Shown piece by piece: positions 1-8,460 of a DNA stretch of 64,000 nucleotides (its first letter is position 1; each line of letters opens with the position of its first letter). The notes beneath the pieces were generated by a model. It ran no database searches. It saw nothing but the letters and a program-made list of their open reading frames with translations, and was not told the origin of the DNA. Both the position numbers and the translations under genes were made by a program. The DNA is from Thermoplasmata archaeon. Lineage in GTDB: Archaea > Thermoplasmatota > Thermoplasmata > Lutacidiplasmatales > UBA184. The DNA lies in contig JAKIWE010000001.1 of assembly GCA_022750195.1 (NCBI GenBank), positions 680,672 through 744,671 of the forward strand. The letters run 5' to 3'.

Positions 1-1
1 C

Positions 2-1336
2 CGTAGCTCCTACGCCGAAGTGATGGCCGAGGCCTCCGAGGGACGCACGGTCCGATTCGACAAGGCGCAGGTCATGGCCACGCCGTCGCCCCGGTTACGC
101 GGGGCGGTGTTCCGAGCCTGGTCCGGGGGACGTTGGGAGGAGGCGGCCTGCGGCGAGCTGTCCGGAGGGGCGTTGCGCGCGACGGCCGACGCGTTGGCTG
201 GGCGGTTGCGCACCGGCGCGGGGCTAGGCTCACCGCCGGGGGAGTCACCCACCGGCCGCATGGAGGCGGCGACCCGCGAGGTGAAACCGGTGGCGGACTT
301 CTCTCTGGAGGATCAGATCGCTCGAGCCAAGCAGCTCCACGAGTGGGGCCTCGCTGAGCCGGGGATCCAGAACGTCTTCTCTGCCGTCGGCACCGCTCGC
401 GAAGAACGGTTGTTCCTTTCGACGGCCGGGGCGCGGTGCCTGCAACAGATAGGTCGCGTCCGCGCGTTCGTCACCCCGATCGCGATGGAGAGCGGGAAGG
501 TGGAGTTCGATTTCGAGAGCATGGGCGGGACGGGGGGCGTCGAGCTGATCGACGGCATGACCGAAGAGAAGATCCGCGGCGTCGCGAAGGAGGCGAAGGC
601 GTTGCTCCAAGCCGCCGCGCCCCCGACCGGTTCGATGAACGTCGTACTCGACCCGGGAACCGCCGGCACCTTCGCCCACGAGTCGTTCGGGCATGGCACG
701 GAAGCCGACCAGTTCCTGCGCGAGCGCTCCTACCTCAAACCCCTGCTCGGCGAGCTCCTCGGCCCGGAGGAGCTCACGCTGATCGACGAGGGAGCCTACC
801 CGAGCGCGTGGGGGTCGATCTTCTTCGACGACGAGGGGCACAAGGCCCAGCGGACCGTCCTCGTCGACCACGGCCGGTTCGTCAACGTCCTTCACGACCG
901 AGAGTCGGCCGCGGCGATGCACCGGCCGGCGACCGGGAACACCCGTCGCGCGGACTTTCTGAGCCGCCCCTTCGTCCGCATGACCAACACGTACGTCGAG
1001 CCGGGCCGGTGGAGCTTCGAGGAGCTTCTCCGGGAGGCGAAGGACGGCGTGGTGTTGCAGACGTGTACGAGCGGGATCGAGGACCCGCTCGGCGGGAACA
1101 TGCAGATCAAGGTGAAGAAGGGCCACCTGATCGAACACGGCGAGCTCGGTCGCATCGTTCCGTCGCTCGCGCTGTCGGGGAAGGTCCTGGACTTCCTGAA
1201 GGGGATCCGGGGGATCGGGCGGCGTGCGGACTTCGAGATGTCCCCCGGCTTCTGTGGCAAGGGTCATACCGACCTACTCCCGGTCTCTTCCGGGGGAAGC
1301 TACCTCCTCTCCCACGCCATCGTGGGACCGGCATGA
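2..1336 (+). CDS. tldD: TldD-family metalloprotease, probably truncated at the left window edge
   Basis: HESFGHG (HExxxH-type) motif followed by GTEADQFLRERSYL; frame is open to the left edge (RSYAEVMAEASEGRTVRFDKAQ); ATGA overlap with the next gene. Confidence 0.88.
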   Translation, partial: RSSYAEVMAEASEGRTVRFDKAQVMATPSPRLRGAVFRAWSGGRWEEAACGELSGGALRATADALAGRLRTGAGLGSPPGESPTGRMEAATREVKPVADFSLEDQIARAKQLHEWGLAEPGIQNVFSAVGTAREERLFLSTAGARCLQQIGRVRAFVTPIAMESGKVEFDFESMGGTGGVELIDGMTEEKIRGVAKEAKALLQAAAPPTGSMNVVLDPGTAGTFAHESFGHGTEADQFLRERSYLKPLLGELLGPEELTLIDEGAYPSAWGSIFFDDEGHKAQRTVLVDHGRFVNVLHDRESAAAMHRPATGNTRRADFLSRPFVRMTNTYVEPGRWSFEELLREAKDGVVLQTCTSGIEDPLGGNMQIKVKKGHLIEHGELGRIVPSLALSGKVLDFLKGIRGIGRRADFEMSPGFCGKGHTDLLPVSSGGSYLLSHAIVGPA

Positions 1337-2745
1337 CGGCCCCCCCCAGCGACCCGGACACAGCGTTCCGAGTGGCGGAGCGCGTCCACGGCAAGGCCCC
1401 CGCTACCTGGGACGTCTATGCCGAACGGGTCCGTCGTTTTGAGATCCACCTGAACCGCTCCTCGATCGAAATGGTCCGAGGACCGATCACCATCGAGGGG
1501 TTCGGCCTCCGCCTGATCACCCCGAAGAACGGCGGGGTCGGGGTCGGCTTCGCCGCCAGCTCCGACCTTTCGGCGGAGGGTGTCGATGCCGCCCTCGCCT
1601 CAGCGACCGCGGTCGGTCGGCACGCGTCGTTCCCCGCGAAGAAGATGGAGTTCCCGGGCCCCACCAGCGCTGCGCCCGGCGACCTGGAGCTCGTCGACCC
1701 GGTCCTCTGGGCGGACCCGTTGAAGACGCTCGAAGCGTTCGCCGAACAGCTCGTCGAGGCCGCCAGAAGCGTTCGGAACGTCGAGCCGAGCTTTGGCTCG
1801 GTCCGAGGGACGCTCACCGAGGTCACCTACGCGAACTCGGCGGGAGCCCACGTCAGCTATCCTCACACCCAAGTGGAGCTCGAGATCGCGGTCAAGGCCT
1901 CTGGCGGGCCCGAGGGCCCCCCCCCGGGTGAGTACTGGGTCAACTCCAGGTTCCGGCACATCGACGCGCGCAAGCTGGTCCATGAGGCGCGCGGTTGGGC
2001 GAAGAAGGCCGAAGATGCCCGGCACGCCCAGGCGCCCCCCAACGGGAAGCTCCGCGTGCTGTTTCCGGCGGACGTCCTCACGGAGATCCTGCCGGTCGCG
2101 CTGGGGTACCGGTTCTCCGGCGTAGCGGAGCTGCGGAAGATGACGCCCGCGCCGGGAACCGTCGTCGCCGCCGAGTCGATCACGGTCACGGACGAAGGGC
2201 TACGGCCCCGAGCGCTCGGAAGCTCGCCGCATGACGACGAGGGAACGCCCCAGCGGCGCGGGACCCTGATCGAGGGGGGCAAGAGCCAGGAGACGCTCTA
2301 CGATCTTCTGCACGCCGAAGCCGCGGGCCACCGTACCACGGGAAACGCCCGTCGCCAGTCCCCGGCCTCTCCGTTCTGGTACAAGTTCGCCACCCCTCCG
2401 GGCCCGGGTCCCACGACCCTGGCGATTCGCCCAGGGACGGGCGGGACGGATGAGGAACTCATCGAGGCCACGGGCGATGGCATCTGGCTCGACCAGCTCG
2501 GCTGGGCATTTCCCGACCCGCTCTCGACCGCGTTCGGTGGAGAGATCCGCCTCGCCTACCGGATCCGTGACGGCAAGCTCGCCGAGCCGCTCCGCGGAGG
2601 CACGATCGGCAGCGTCATCCTGGCGGGGCCGGACGAGCCGTCGTTCCTGAAGTCCGTCACGTCAATCGGCCGCACTTCGCAGTTGATCGGCCATCTGGAC
2701 TCCCCAACGGTCCTGGTCGAGAACGTGGACGTGGCGGGGGCTTAG
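1333..2745 (+). CDS. PmbA/TldE-like partner of TldD
   Basis: TldD/PmbA-family architecture; ATG at 1333 overlaps the tldD stop (ATGA); the upstream part of the listed 436..2745 ORF is a shadow of tldD. Confidence 0.82.
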   Translation: MTAPPSDPDTAFRVAERVHGKAPATWDVYAERVRRFEIHLNRSSIEMVRGPITIEGFGLRLITPKNGGVGVGFAASSDLSAEGVDAALASATAVGRHASFPAKKMEFPGPTSAAPGDLELVDPVLWADPLKTLEAFAEQLVEAARSVRNVEPSFGSVRGTLTEVTYANSAGAHVSYPHTQVELEIAVKASGGPEGPPPGEYWVNSRFRHIDARKLVHEARGWAKKAEDARHAQAPPNGKLRVLFPADVLTEILPVALGYRFSGVAELRKMTPAPGTVVAAESITVTDEGLRPRALGSSPHDDEGTPQRRGTLIEGGKSQETLYDLLHAEAAGHRTTGNARRQSPASPFWYKFATPPGPGPTTLAIRPGTGGTDEELIEATGDGIWLDQLGWAFPDPLSTAFGGEIRLAYRIRDGKLAEPLRGGTIGSVILAGPDEPSFLKSVTSIGRTSQLIGHLDSPTVLVENVDVAGA

Positions 2746-2781
2746 GACACCCCGAGAGGCCTTCCGGGCTGCCCCGGGGAC

Positions 2782-3006
2782 CTACTTCGTGCGCACCAGG
2801 ATCGTGCGGCACTGCCGGCATCGTTCGCCGGCGAGGTTCGCCGAATAGGTACCCATGAACCCCGTGGGAACCAGGACCTCGAGGTCGTTCGGTCGGAGCC
2901 GGCTGGTCGCCGCTTCGTGCGACCAGAACAACCCCGAACCGTTCGACGAGGAGACAAACCCTTTCTCGAGCGGCCCCCCGCACGTCGCACACTGAGCCTC
3001 GGCCAT
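2782..3006 (-). CDS. Small zinc-ribbon protein (CxxC...CxxC)
   Basis: CATCGG and CRQC pairs in 74 aa; GTTATC promoter-like element about 27 nt upstream of the ATG. Confidence 0.65.
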   Translation of the reverse strand: MAEAQCATCGGPLEKGFVSSSNGSGLFWSHEAATSRLRPNDLEVLVPTGFMGTYSANLAGERCRQCRTILVRTK

Positions 3007-3066
3007 GGACGAGGCCCTCAGCCTCGACCGAGGATAACGGGTGCGCCCGAAACTTTGATCGCCCAG

Positions 3067-3112
3067 AAAAAAAAGCCGGCTCCCGTCGGGTCCGGGTCAC
3101 CCGACGGGAGCC
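3067..3112 (-). terminator. Intrinsic-terminator-like hairpin plus U8
   Basis: Perfect 14-bp arms ggctcccgtcgggt (3078-3091) / acccgacgggagcc (3099-3112), 7-nt loop, followed on the minus strand by TTTTTTTT (3074-3067), just after the minus-strand CDS ending at 3154. Confidence 0.75.
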
Positions 3113-3153
3113 CAAAACATCGTGAGGTCGGTTAAAGGGGAATGACGGACATC

Positions 3154-3369
3154 CTAGTTCCTCCGGCGCGGAGTAAGGTGCGTTCGGGTTCGCTGGCGCG
3201 TCGAGGGCGCCTCGTGCGGCGCCAGCCACGACGGCCAGAGGAAGACCGCCTCGCCCGACTGGGGGAGGCCGTCTGTCAGCGTGAAGAGGAGCTCCCTACC
3301 GTCGCCCGAAGGGGCCCGCCGGGCTCGCATGTAGCCGCCGGCCTCGGCGAAGTCGATCGCCAGCGTCAC
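3154..3369 (-). CDS. Hypothetical small protein
   Basis: GTG start overlaps the upstream stop (GTGA at 3369-3366); followed by the hairpin-U8; the longer 3154..3792 ORF start looks spurious. Confidence 0.5.
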   Translation of the reverse strand: MTLAIDFAEAGGYMRARRAPSGDGRELLFTLTDGLPQSGEAVFLWPSWLAPHEAPSTRQRTRTHLTPRRRN

Positions 3370-3704
3370 AGGTAATCCTCCGTCAGGGGAGGCGCGGGCC
3401 ACGGGATCGCCAGGCTCGAGCCCTTTCGGCTCGAGAAGAACGGCACCACGATCGGCTCGTTGCGCTCGGAACCACGCGCCTCGGGCACCGTGAGCCCCTC
3501 CGAGACCGAGTCGTGGCCCGCGGGGTGCTCGGTGAAGACGGGGAACGAACCGAGGACAACGACCGGGCAGCCGCTCTCCCGGACCACGCGGAGGCCGAAG
3601 CGCCGGGTCTTGTGCTCCTCCCCGCAGGTCGGGCAGACATCCGACTGGGAGACCATCGTTCCGATGCCTCCCAAGTAGGCGGCGCTCTCCGAATCCCCTG
3701 GCAT
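3366..3704 (-). CDS. Hypothetical protein with CPTCGEEH zinc-knuckle-like motif
   Basis: Own TATA-like ACGTTTAAATACC upstream; coupled to the next gene. Confidence 0.6.
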   Translation of the reverse strand: MPGDSESAAYLGGIGTMVSQSDVCPTCGEEHKTRRFGLRVVRESGCPVVVLGSFPVFTEHPAGHDSVSEGLTVPEARGSERNEPIVVPFFSSRKGSSLAIPWPAPPLTEDYL

Positions 3705-3728
3705 TGCAAAGGAGTCTGGGGCTTTTAC

Positions 3729-3741
3729 GGTATTTAAACGT
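3729..3741 (-). promoter_or_regulatory. TATA/BRE-like element ACGTTTAAATACC upstream of the 3704 gene
   Basis: AT-rich box about 25-30 nt upstream of the ATG on the minus strand. Confidence 0.55.
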
Positions 3742-3801
3742 CCTCGGATAGTTTGTACAAAATAGTTCTATGTATAGGGACTGCGCGTACACACGCTTGC
3801 C

Positions 3802-6240
3802 GTGCCGCGGGTGACCTACCTACCGGCGGAGATCCTCGACTATGTGGATACTCACGCCCCCCCTCCCGATTCCCCCTACGGAGTTAGCCAACGGGAGCTG
3901 GCGAAGTCCTTGGGGTCGCACCCCTGCTCGATGTCCCGGCCTCTTGCCGAGCTCGTCTCCACCGGCCTACTGTCGGTCCGACGCGGGACGGTTCGGGGAG
4001 GCGAACGAAAGCAGCTTACCTACCGCCTAACCGACCTGGGCCGCGAGCGGCTACGAAAGGAGACTCGAGACCTCCCGCTCCTTACTTCCGCCATCCCGCC
4101 GCCGCCGAACCCGTTCTTTGGTAGGAAACCCGAGCTTCGGGAGCTTCAGACACTGACGGACCCCGGCCGGTGCGTTGTGTTCATCGAGGGTCCCGCTGGC
4201 ATGGGAAAGACCGCCCTCATGGCGCGCCACGCCCGAAGATTGAAGTCGGCCCGCCTGCCGTTCTGGTTCTCCGTCAGACCGGGACACTCTCCTCGACATT
4301 TCACCAGCGCGTTGGCGCACGCCCTCGCGCCCCTAGGCAGCCAACAACTTTCCTACTACTCGCAACTACCCCGTCAGCCTCAGGGCCGGGAGGTAGCGGA
4401 TCTCACCCAGAGGGCGCTTGGCGATCGTGGGATCCTCATGGTCGTTGACAGCGCCCAGACCGCCGACAAGGACCTGCGGGGCTTCATCGCTGAGTTCGTC
4501 TCTGGGCTCGCGACCGCGAACGATCACCTTCTCTTCTTCCTGAGCGAAGAGCCGCCCTTCTTCACACCCGATCGGTTCCCGTCGCATCACGTCTTACTTG
4601 GAGGACTGGACCGACCCTCTGCTCACGAGCTCACCGACCGCCGGGGCGGGCTTGCCGACCGGTTCGAGACGATCTATCAGGCGACGCTGGGGAGCCCACT
4701 ATTGCTGCAACTTGCGGTTTCGAGCCCGGGAATCGAGGCGTCCGCTAAGGGGCTACCGGCGGCCGTCGTCGACCGGCTGTCTCAGGATGAGGTGCTCGTC
4801 CTGCTGCCGATCGCTCTCGCGAACGAGCCTCTTCCCGTGACTTTCGTCCAGGAAGGAAGTGCGGTCAGTAACGATCGTCTGAACCAGCTCATCACCTTCG
4901 GCATCGCCCAGAGATCGCACGAGGGGCGCCTCGACGTCCTACAGATCGTACGCACGGCGATTCTGGCGAGGGTCACCCCCAGGGAGGAACGCGACGCCCA
5001 CTTGCGGCTTGCCGCATTCTACTCCCGGAGCCACCGTCAGGAATCGGTCCGGGAGCGGTTCCTCCACCTCGTCTCCGCCGAGGCTTGGAGGCCCGCCATG
5101 GATCTGCTCACTCGACTCGAGCGGACTCTCCTTGCCCTCGGATACTCCGATTCGTTGCGTAACGCCCTGCGTCACTTGGCGATTGCAGTGCCGCACGGTA
5201 GCCAGCGCGTCAAGGCGCTCCGTGCCGAAGCCGCCCTACTGCGAATTCATTCGGAATACGCCGAGGCGGTACTCTCTCTGCGACGTGCGGTCGTGGAGGC
5301 AGAGGGTGACATGCGAACGGAGTCGGAGTGCCTCACTACAATCGTGGAACTCTACGTTCGACTCCATCAGCTGGACGATGCGCGCTTCACCTTCGAAGAG
5401 GCACGGCGGCGAGGTGCTCCCAGCCGGCGGGCCCAGCTATCGCTTCTGCTCAGTGAGGCCCGAATCGTTGAGGCTGAAGGAGACTTGCCTCGTGCCCAAT
5501 CGATGTTCCAGGACACGTTCGACCGTGCCCGGAGATTCCGCCTAGGCGACCTTGCGCTCGAGGCGGTGGTGGCTTGGTCTCGTCTAGCCTCGCTCGGCGG
5601 CGAACGCGAGGCGGCCCTCCGCGTGGTCGAGGAAGCTTTGCCTGCCGCTCGCCAGTCCGGTCGTCTCGACATCGTGTTCAGTCTGATGCTCGTCCGGGCT
5701 CGTACCTACTCGGATGAGAACCGCCGAGAACTCGCCGAGGCAGAAATGCGAAGCATTCGGCAGGAGGCCGAAGCCCTCGGCTATCTCAGCTACCTTACCT
5801 ACACTCTCAGCGGGCTTTGCGCGATGGCTCTCGAAGCGCAACGTTGGCCGGAAGTCATGGCCTATGCGAGGCAAGCGATCGCCCTCGCCGAGAGACTTGG
5901 GAACGACATCGCCCTCGGGCACACGCTTGGGCTGCTCTGCGAGTCCGAGGCGCGACAGGGCCTCGCCACGGAAGCTGTGGCCCATGGGGAGCGGGGGGTC
6001 ACTGTGCTCGCGCGATACCCTCCTTCCGACTCGCTCGTTCTCGCCCGGTGCTACCTAGCGGACGCCTACATGGACCTCGGCAGAAATCAGGACGCTATCG
6101 AGCAGCTCAACGAGGCATCAAAAATGGGCCGAAGTCTGGGGATGACCTCGTGGGTGGAGAGCATTCAGACACAGTTGGCCGATCTTGGCGAAGCAGGCCG
6201 ATCGGCGGGCTCGGAAAACCAGCGGGCGACCGAGACCTGA
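3802..6240 (+). CDS. STAND/AAA-type ATPase with N-terminal winged helix and C-terminal TPR-like repeats (MalT-like regulator architecture)
   Basis: N-terminal wHTH (SQRELAKSLGSHPCSMSRPLAELVSTGLLS), FFGRKPELRELQ, Walker A GPAGMGKTALM, helical repeat C-terminus. Confidence 0.78.
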   Translation: MPRVTYLPAEILDYVDTHAPPPDSPYGVSQRELAKSLGSHPCSMSRPLAELVSTGLLSVRRGTVRGGERKQLTYRLTDLGRERLRKETRDLPLLTSAIPPPPNPFFGRKPELRELQTLTDPGRCVVFIEGPAGMGKTALMARHARRLKSARLPFWFSVRPGHSPRHFTSALAHALAPLGSQQLSYYSQLPRQPQGREVADLTQRALGDRGILMVVDSAQTADKDLRGFIAEFVSGLATANDHLLFFLSEEPPFFTPDRFPSHHVLLGGLDRPSAHELTDRRGGLADRFETIYQATLGSPLLLQLAVSSPGIEASAKGLPAAVVDRLSQDEVLVLLPIALANEPLPVTFVQEGSAVSNDRLNQLITFGIAQRSHEGRLDVLQIVRTAILARVTPREERDAHLRLAAFYSRSHRQESVRERFLHLVSAEAWRPAMDLLTRLERTLLALGYSDSLRNALRHLAIAVPHGSQRVKALRAEAALLRIHSEYAEAVLSLRRAVVEAEGDMRTESECLTTIVELYVRLHQLDDARFTFEEARRRGAPSRRAQLSLLLSEARIVEAEGDLPRAQSMFQDTFDRARRFRLGDLALEAVVAWSRLASLGGEREAALRVVEEALPAARQSGRLDIVFSLMLVRARTYSDENRRELAEAEMRSIRQEAEALGYLSYLTYTLSGLCAMALEAQRWPEVMAYARQAIALAERLGNDIALGHTLGLLCESEARQGLATEAVAHGERGVTVLARYPPSDSLVLARCYLADAYMDLGRNQDAIEQLNEASKMGRSLGMTSWVESIQTQLADLGEAGRSAGSENQRATET

Positions 6241-6255
6241 GTTGGTCGCCCGCTG
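6220..6255 (+). terminator. Hairpin spanning the stop codon of the STAND gene
   Basis: cagcgggcgacc (6220-6231) / ggtcgcccgctg (6244-6255), perfect 12-bp inverted repeat with 12-nt loop. Confidence 0.5.
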
Positions 6256-6537
6256 TCGGCAGCGGAGGGGGAAGCCCCCCACTGTCAAACCGTTTACAGC
6301 TGTGCGCGCGGAACCGGCGGTGCAGCGGGGAAGTACATTCGGGGACTCACCTCCGAGGGCCGCCGCGGTTAGTGGGTATTTAAACGTAATCCATTTATGG
6401 ACGTGCAAAACCTACGGATATACAACACACATTCATAAGGATAAGTGCGCACAAAACTAAGAAAACTCAGAAGGCGGGCCACACTACGTCGAAAATAGGC
6501 TCGCGATGTGTTTGCAATGCGGACGAAGTTTACTCCC

Positions 6538-7167
6538 TTACCTCTTGGATATCACTTCGCGAAACAAGTTCTCCTTGCGCATCCGGTGGATCACTCGAAC
6601 GTCGTCCACAGTGTACCGTGTCTGCAGCCACGGGTCCGCGACGTTGGAGTAGCCGCGGACCTCCCAAAACCCCGGCTCGTCGACCGTCACGAACTTGAGG
6701 CCTCTCACCCACTTGGCACTTTTGTAGAAGTACCGCCGAGGAACGAGCATTCGCACGGGGCCTCCATGCTCCAACGGTAGCGGAGCACCGTCGACCGTGT
6801 GCGCGAGGAGGACGTCGTCCTCGAGCAGCGGCTCGACCGGAAGCGACGTGGTGAATCCCTGCTCGCATTCCATGACGACGAACCGGGCGGTCGGCTTCAC
6901 GCGCGCCGCCTCCGCGATCGCCCGGAACGGGACGCCCGACCACCGCATGTCCTGTTTCGTCCAGGAAGTAACGCAGTGAATGTCGGTCACGAGCTCGCGT
7001 TGAGGCAGCTTGAGCAGCGTCGGGAAGTCGATCCGTGTTGGGACTTCCACCTCGCCGTGCACCGCTAGGTCCCAGCTAGTGGCCGTGAGTTCCGACGGAA
7101 CGCTGCCAGCGTGGAGCACCGGCCAGCCGTGGGTCACGACCTGGCCAGGAGGCACGCGTGGGCGCAC
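6538..7167 (-). CDS. Sulfite oxidase-like molybdopterin-dependent oxidoreductase
   Basis: DIHCVTSWTK (Mo-ligand Cys context), PVRMLVPRRYFYKSAKWV; GTG start at 7167 inferred from gene boundaries. Confidence 0.8.
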   Translation of the reverse strand: MRPRVPPGQVVTHGWPVLHAGSVPSELTATSWDLAVHGEVEVPTRIDFPTLLKLPQRELVTDIHCVTSWTKQDMRWSGVPFRAIAEAARVKPTARFVVMECEQGFTTSLPVEPLLEDDVLLAHTVDGAPLPLEHGGPVRMLVPRRYFYKSAKWVRGLKFVTVDEPGFWEVRGYSNVADPWLQTRYTVDDVRVIHRMRKENLFREVISKR

Positions 7168-7201
7168 GGCGGGTCGAGTCCGCGCAACGGGATATCGGTG
7201 C

Positions 7202-8317
7202 TTACTTCGACCGTGAGGATCGTGAGCGACTCGACGGAGCGCCCGGTCGTTGGATCGTGACCTCGTCCCCCGACCAGTTGAACGTGAGCCGGGGCCGAGG
7301 TTGCCACACGGACCGACGGTCCCAGAGTGCGGCCGCGAGCAGAGGAAGTCCGATCGAGGCTTCGAGGTGAGCCATCGCGCGGGTGGCGGTCGCCGAGACC
7401 TTGCCCCAGGACTGGGCCTCATCGAGCGTGCTACCGCTCAGCCCGCCCCAGTGCGGCACGTCCGTGGTGAGCTGCAGCGCGTAGTAGTGCCCCTCGCCCT
7501 GGCGATTGAAATTGTAGTTGGCCATCACGATCCCGTCGTTCACCCAGTTCTTGGGAGTTCCTCCGCCGATGTAGATCGCGGCGGTCCGCGGGGATTGGCC
7601 AAGTATCTGCACGAGCTCGTAGTTGTCTCGGACCGCGTCGAGCAGGAACCTCGGTTTGCCCCGGTGCTTCGCGTAGTGCAGTGTCAGGCCGATCCCGATC
7701 GAGCTATCGATCAGCGCGGGCGAGAACATCGGGACGCCTCTCCGCGCAGCGGTCGCGACGATCGACTGCGGGTCGTCGAACTGTTGCCCAAGGAACTCCA
7801 GGTACTCTCGTGACGAGGCGGGGCGGGCCGGGAACTTCTCTGTGATGCGACCGATGGCCCGGTCGGTGTCCTCGAACTTGAGCTCGTCGACGTACGTGTC
7901 GTAGATCCGGTCGAGGAAGAGCCGGCGGAGCTCCACGTCATCGGCGGTCGGCGTCCCCATCCAGTGGCGGCCGCCGACGCTCTGGTAGATGTCCTGGTAG
8001 TAGACGGCCCCCGTCGAGACGACGACGTCCACGACGCCCCAGTCGATCAGGTCCCGCACCACTTTCCGAAGCCCAGCCGCGATGAGCGGGCCGGAGAGGC
8101 CGAGGAAGATCGTGGGCCGATGAGGGTCGGTGAGGGCGTTCTCCCAGACGTCGAGAGCGCGGCCGAGATTTCGCGCCTGGATCGAGGTGCGCTGGAACGC
8201 CTGCAGCAGGTCGCCGATGTTCCTCAACTTCGTGACGTCCACCGGCACGACGTCCCGGGTGAGCAATCCCCGGCGACCGGCCTTCACAGAAGTCGGCACG
8301 CGCGCGGCTACGGCCAC
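7202..8317 (-). CDS. Deoxyhypusine synthase family protein
   Basis: VVDVVVSTGAVYYQDIY, RRGVPMFSPALIDSSIG, IYIGGGTPKNW, GGLSGSTLDEAQSWGKV (catalytic-Lys region); true start may be GTG at 8299 given the promoter at 8317-8330. Confidence 0.85.
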   Translation of the reverse strand: MAVAARVPTSVKAGRRGLLTRDVVPVDVTKLRNIGDLLQAFQRTSIQARNLGRALDVWENALTDPHRPTIFLGLSGPLIAAGLRKVVRDLIDWGVVDVVVSTGAVYYQDIYQSVGGRHWMGTPTADDVELRRLFLDRIYDTYVDELKFEDTDRAIGRITEKFPARPASSREYLEFLGQQFDDPQSIVATAARRGVPMFSPALIDSSIGIGLTLHYAKHRGKPRFLLDAVRDNYELVQILGQSPRTAAIYIGGGTPKNWVNDGIVMANYNFNRQGEGHYYALQLTTDVPHWGGLSGSTLDEAQSWGKVSATATRAMAHLEASIGLPLLAAALWDRRSVWQPRPRLTFNWSGDEVTIQRPGAPSSRSRSSRSK

Positions 8318-8460
8318 TCCGAGATAACCCCTACGAGGAGAGGGCCGACCTCGCCCTGTGGGCCACCGGAACCCGAGGAATCGGCCGCGCCGGCCGAGGG
8401 TTCGGGGCGATTCGACGGTTTCCGGGCCGGAACAGGCCTCCCGGCCGAGGCGGGAGCCTT

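Noticed and set aside
245-1267. 340-aa minus-strand ORF
   Set aside because: Antisense to tldD, no recognisable motif.
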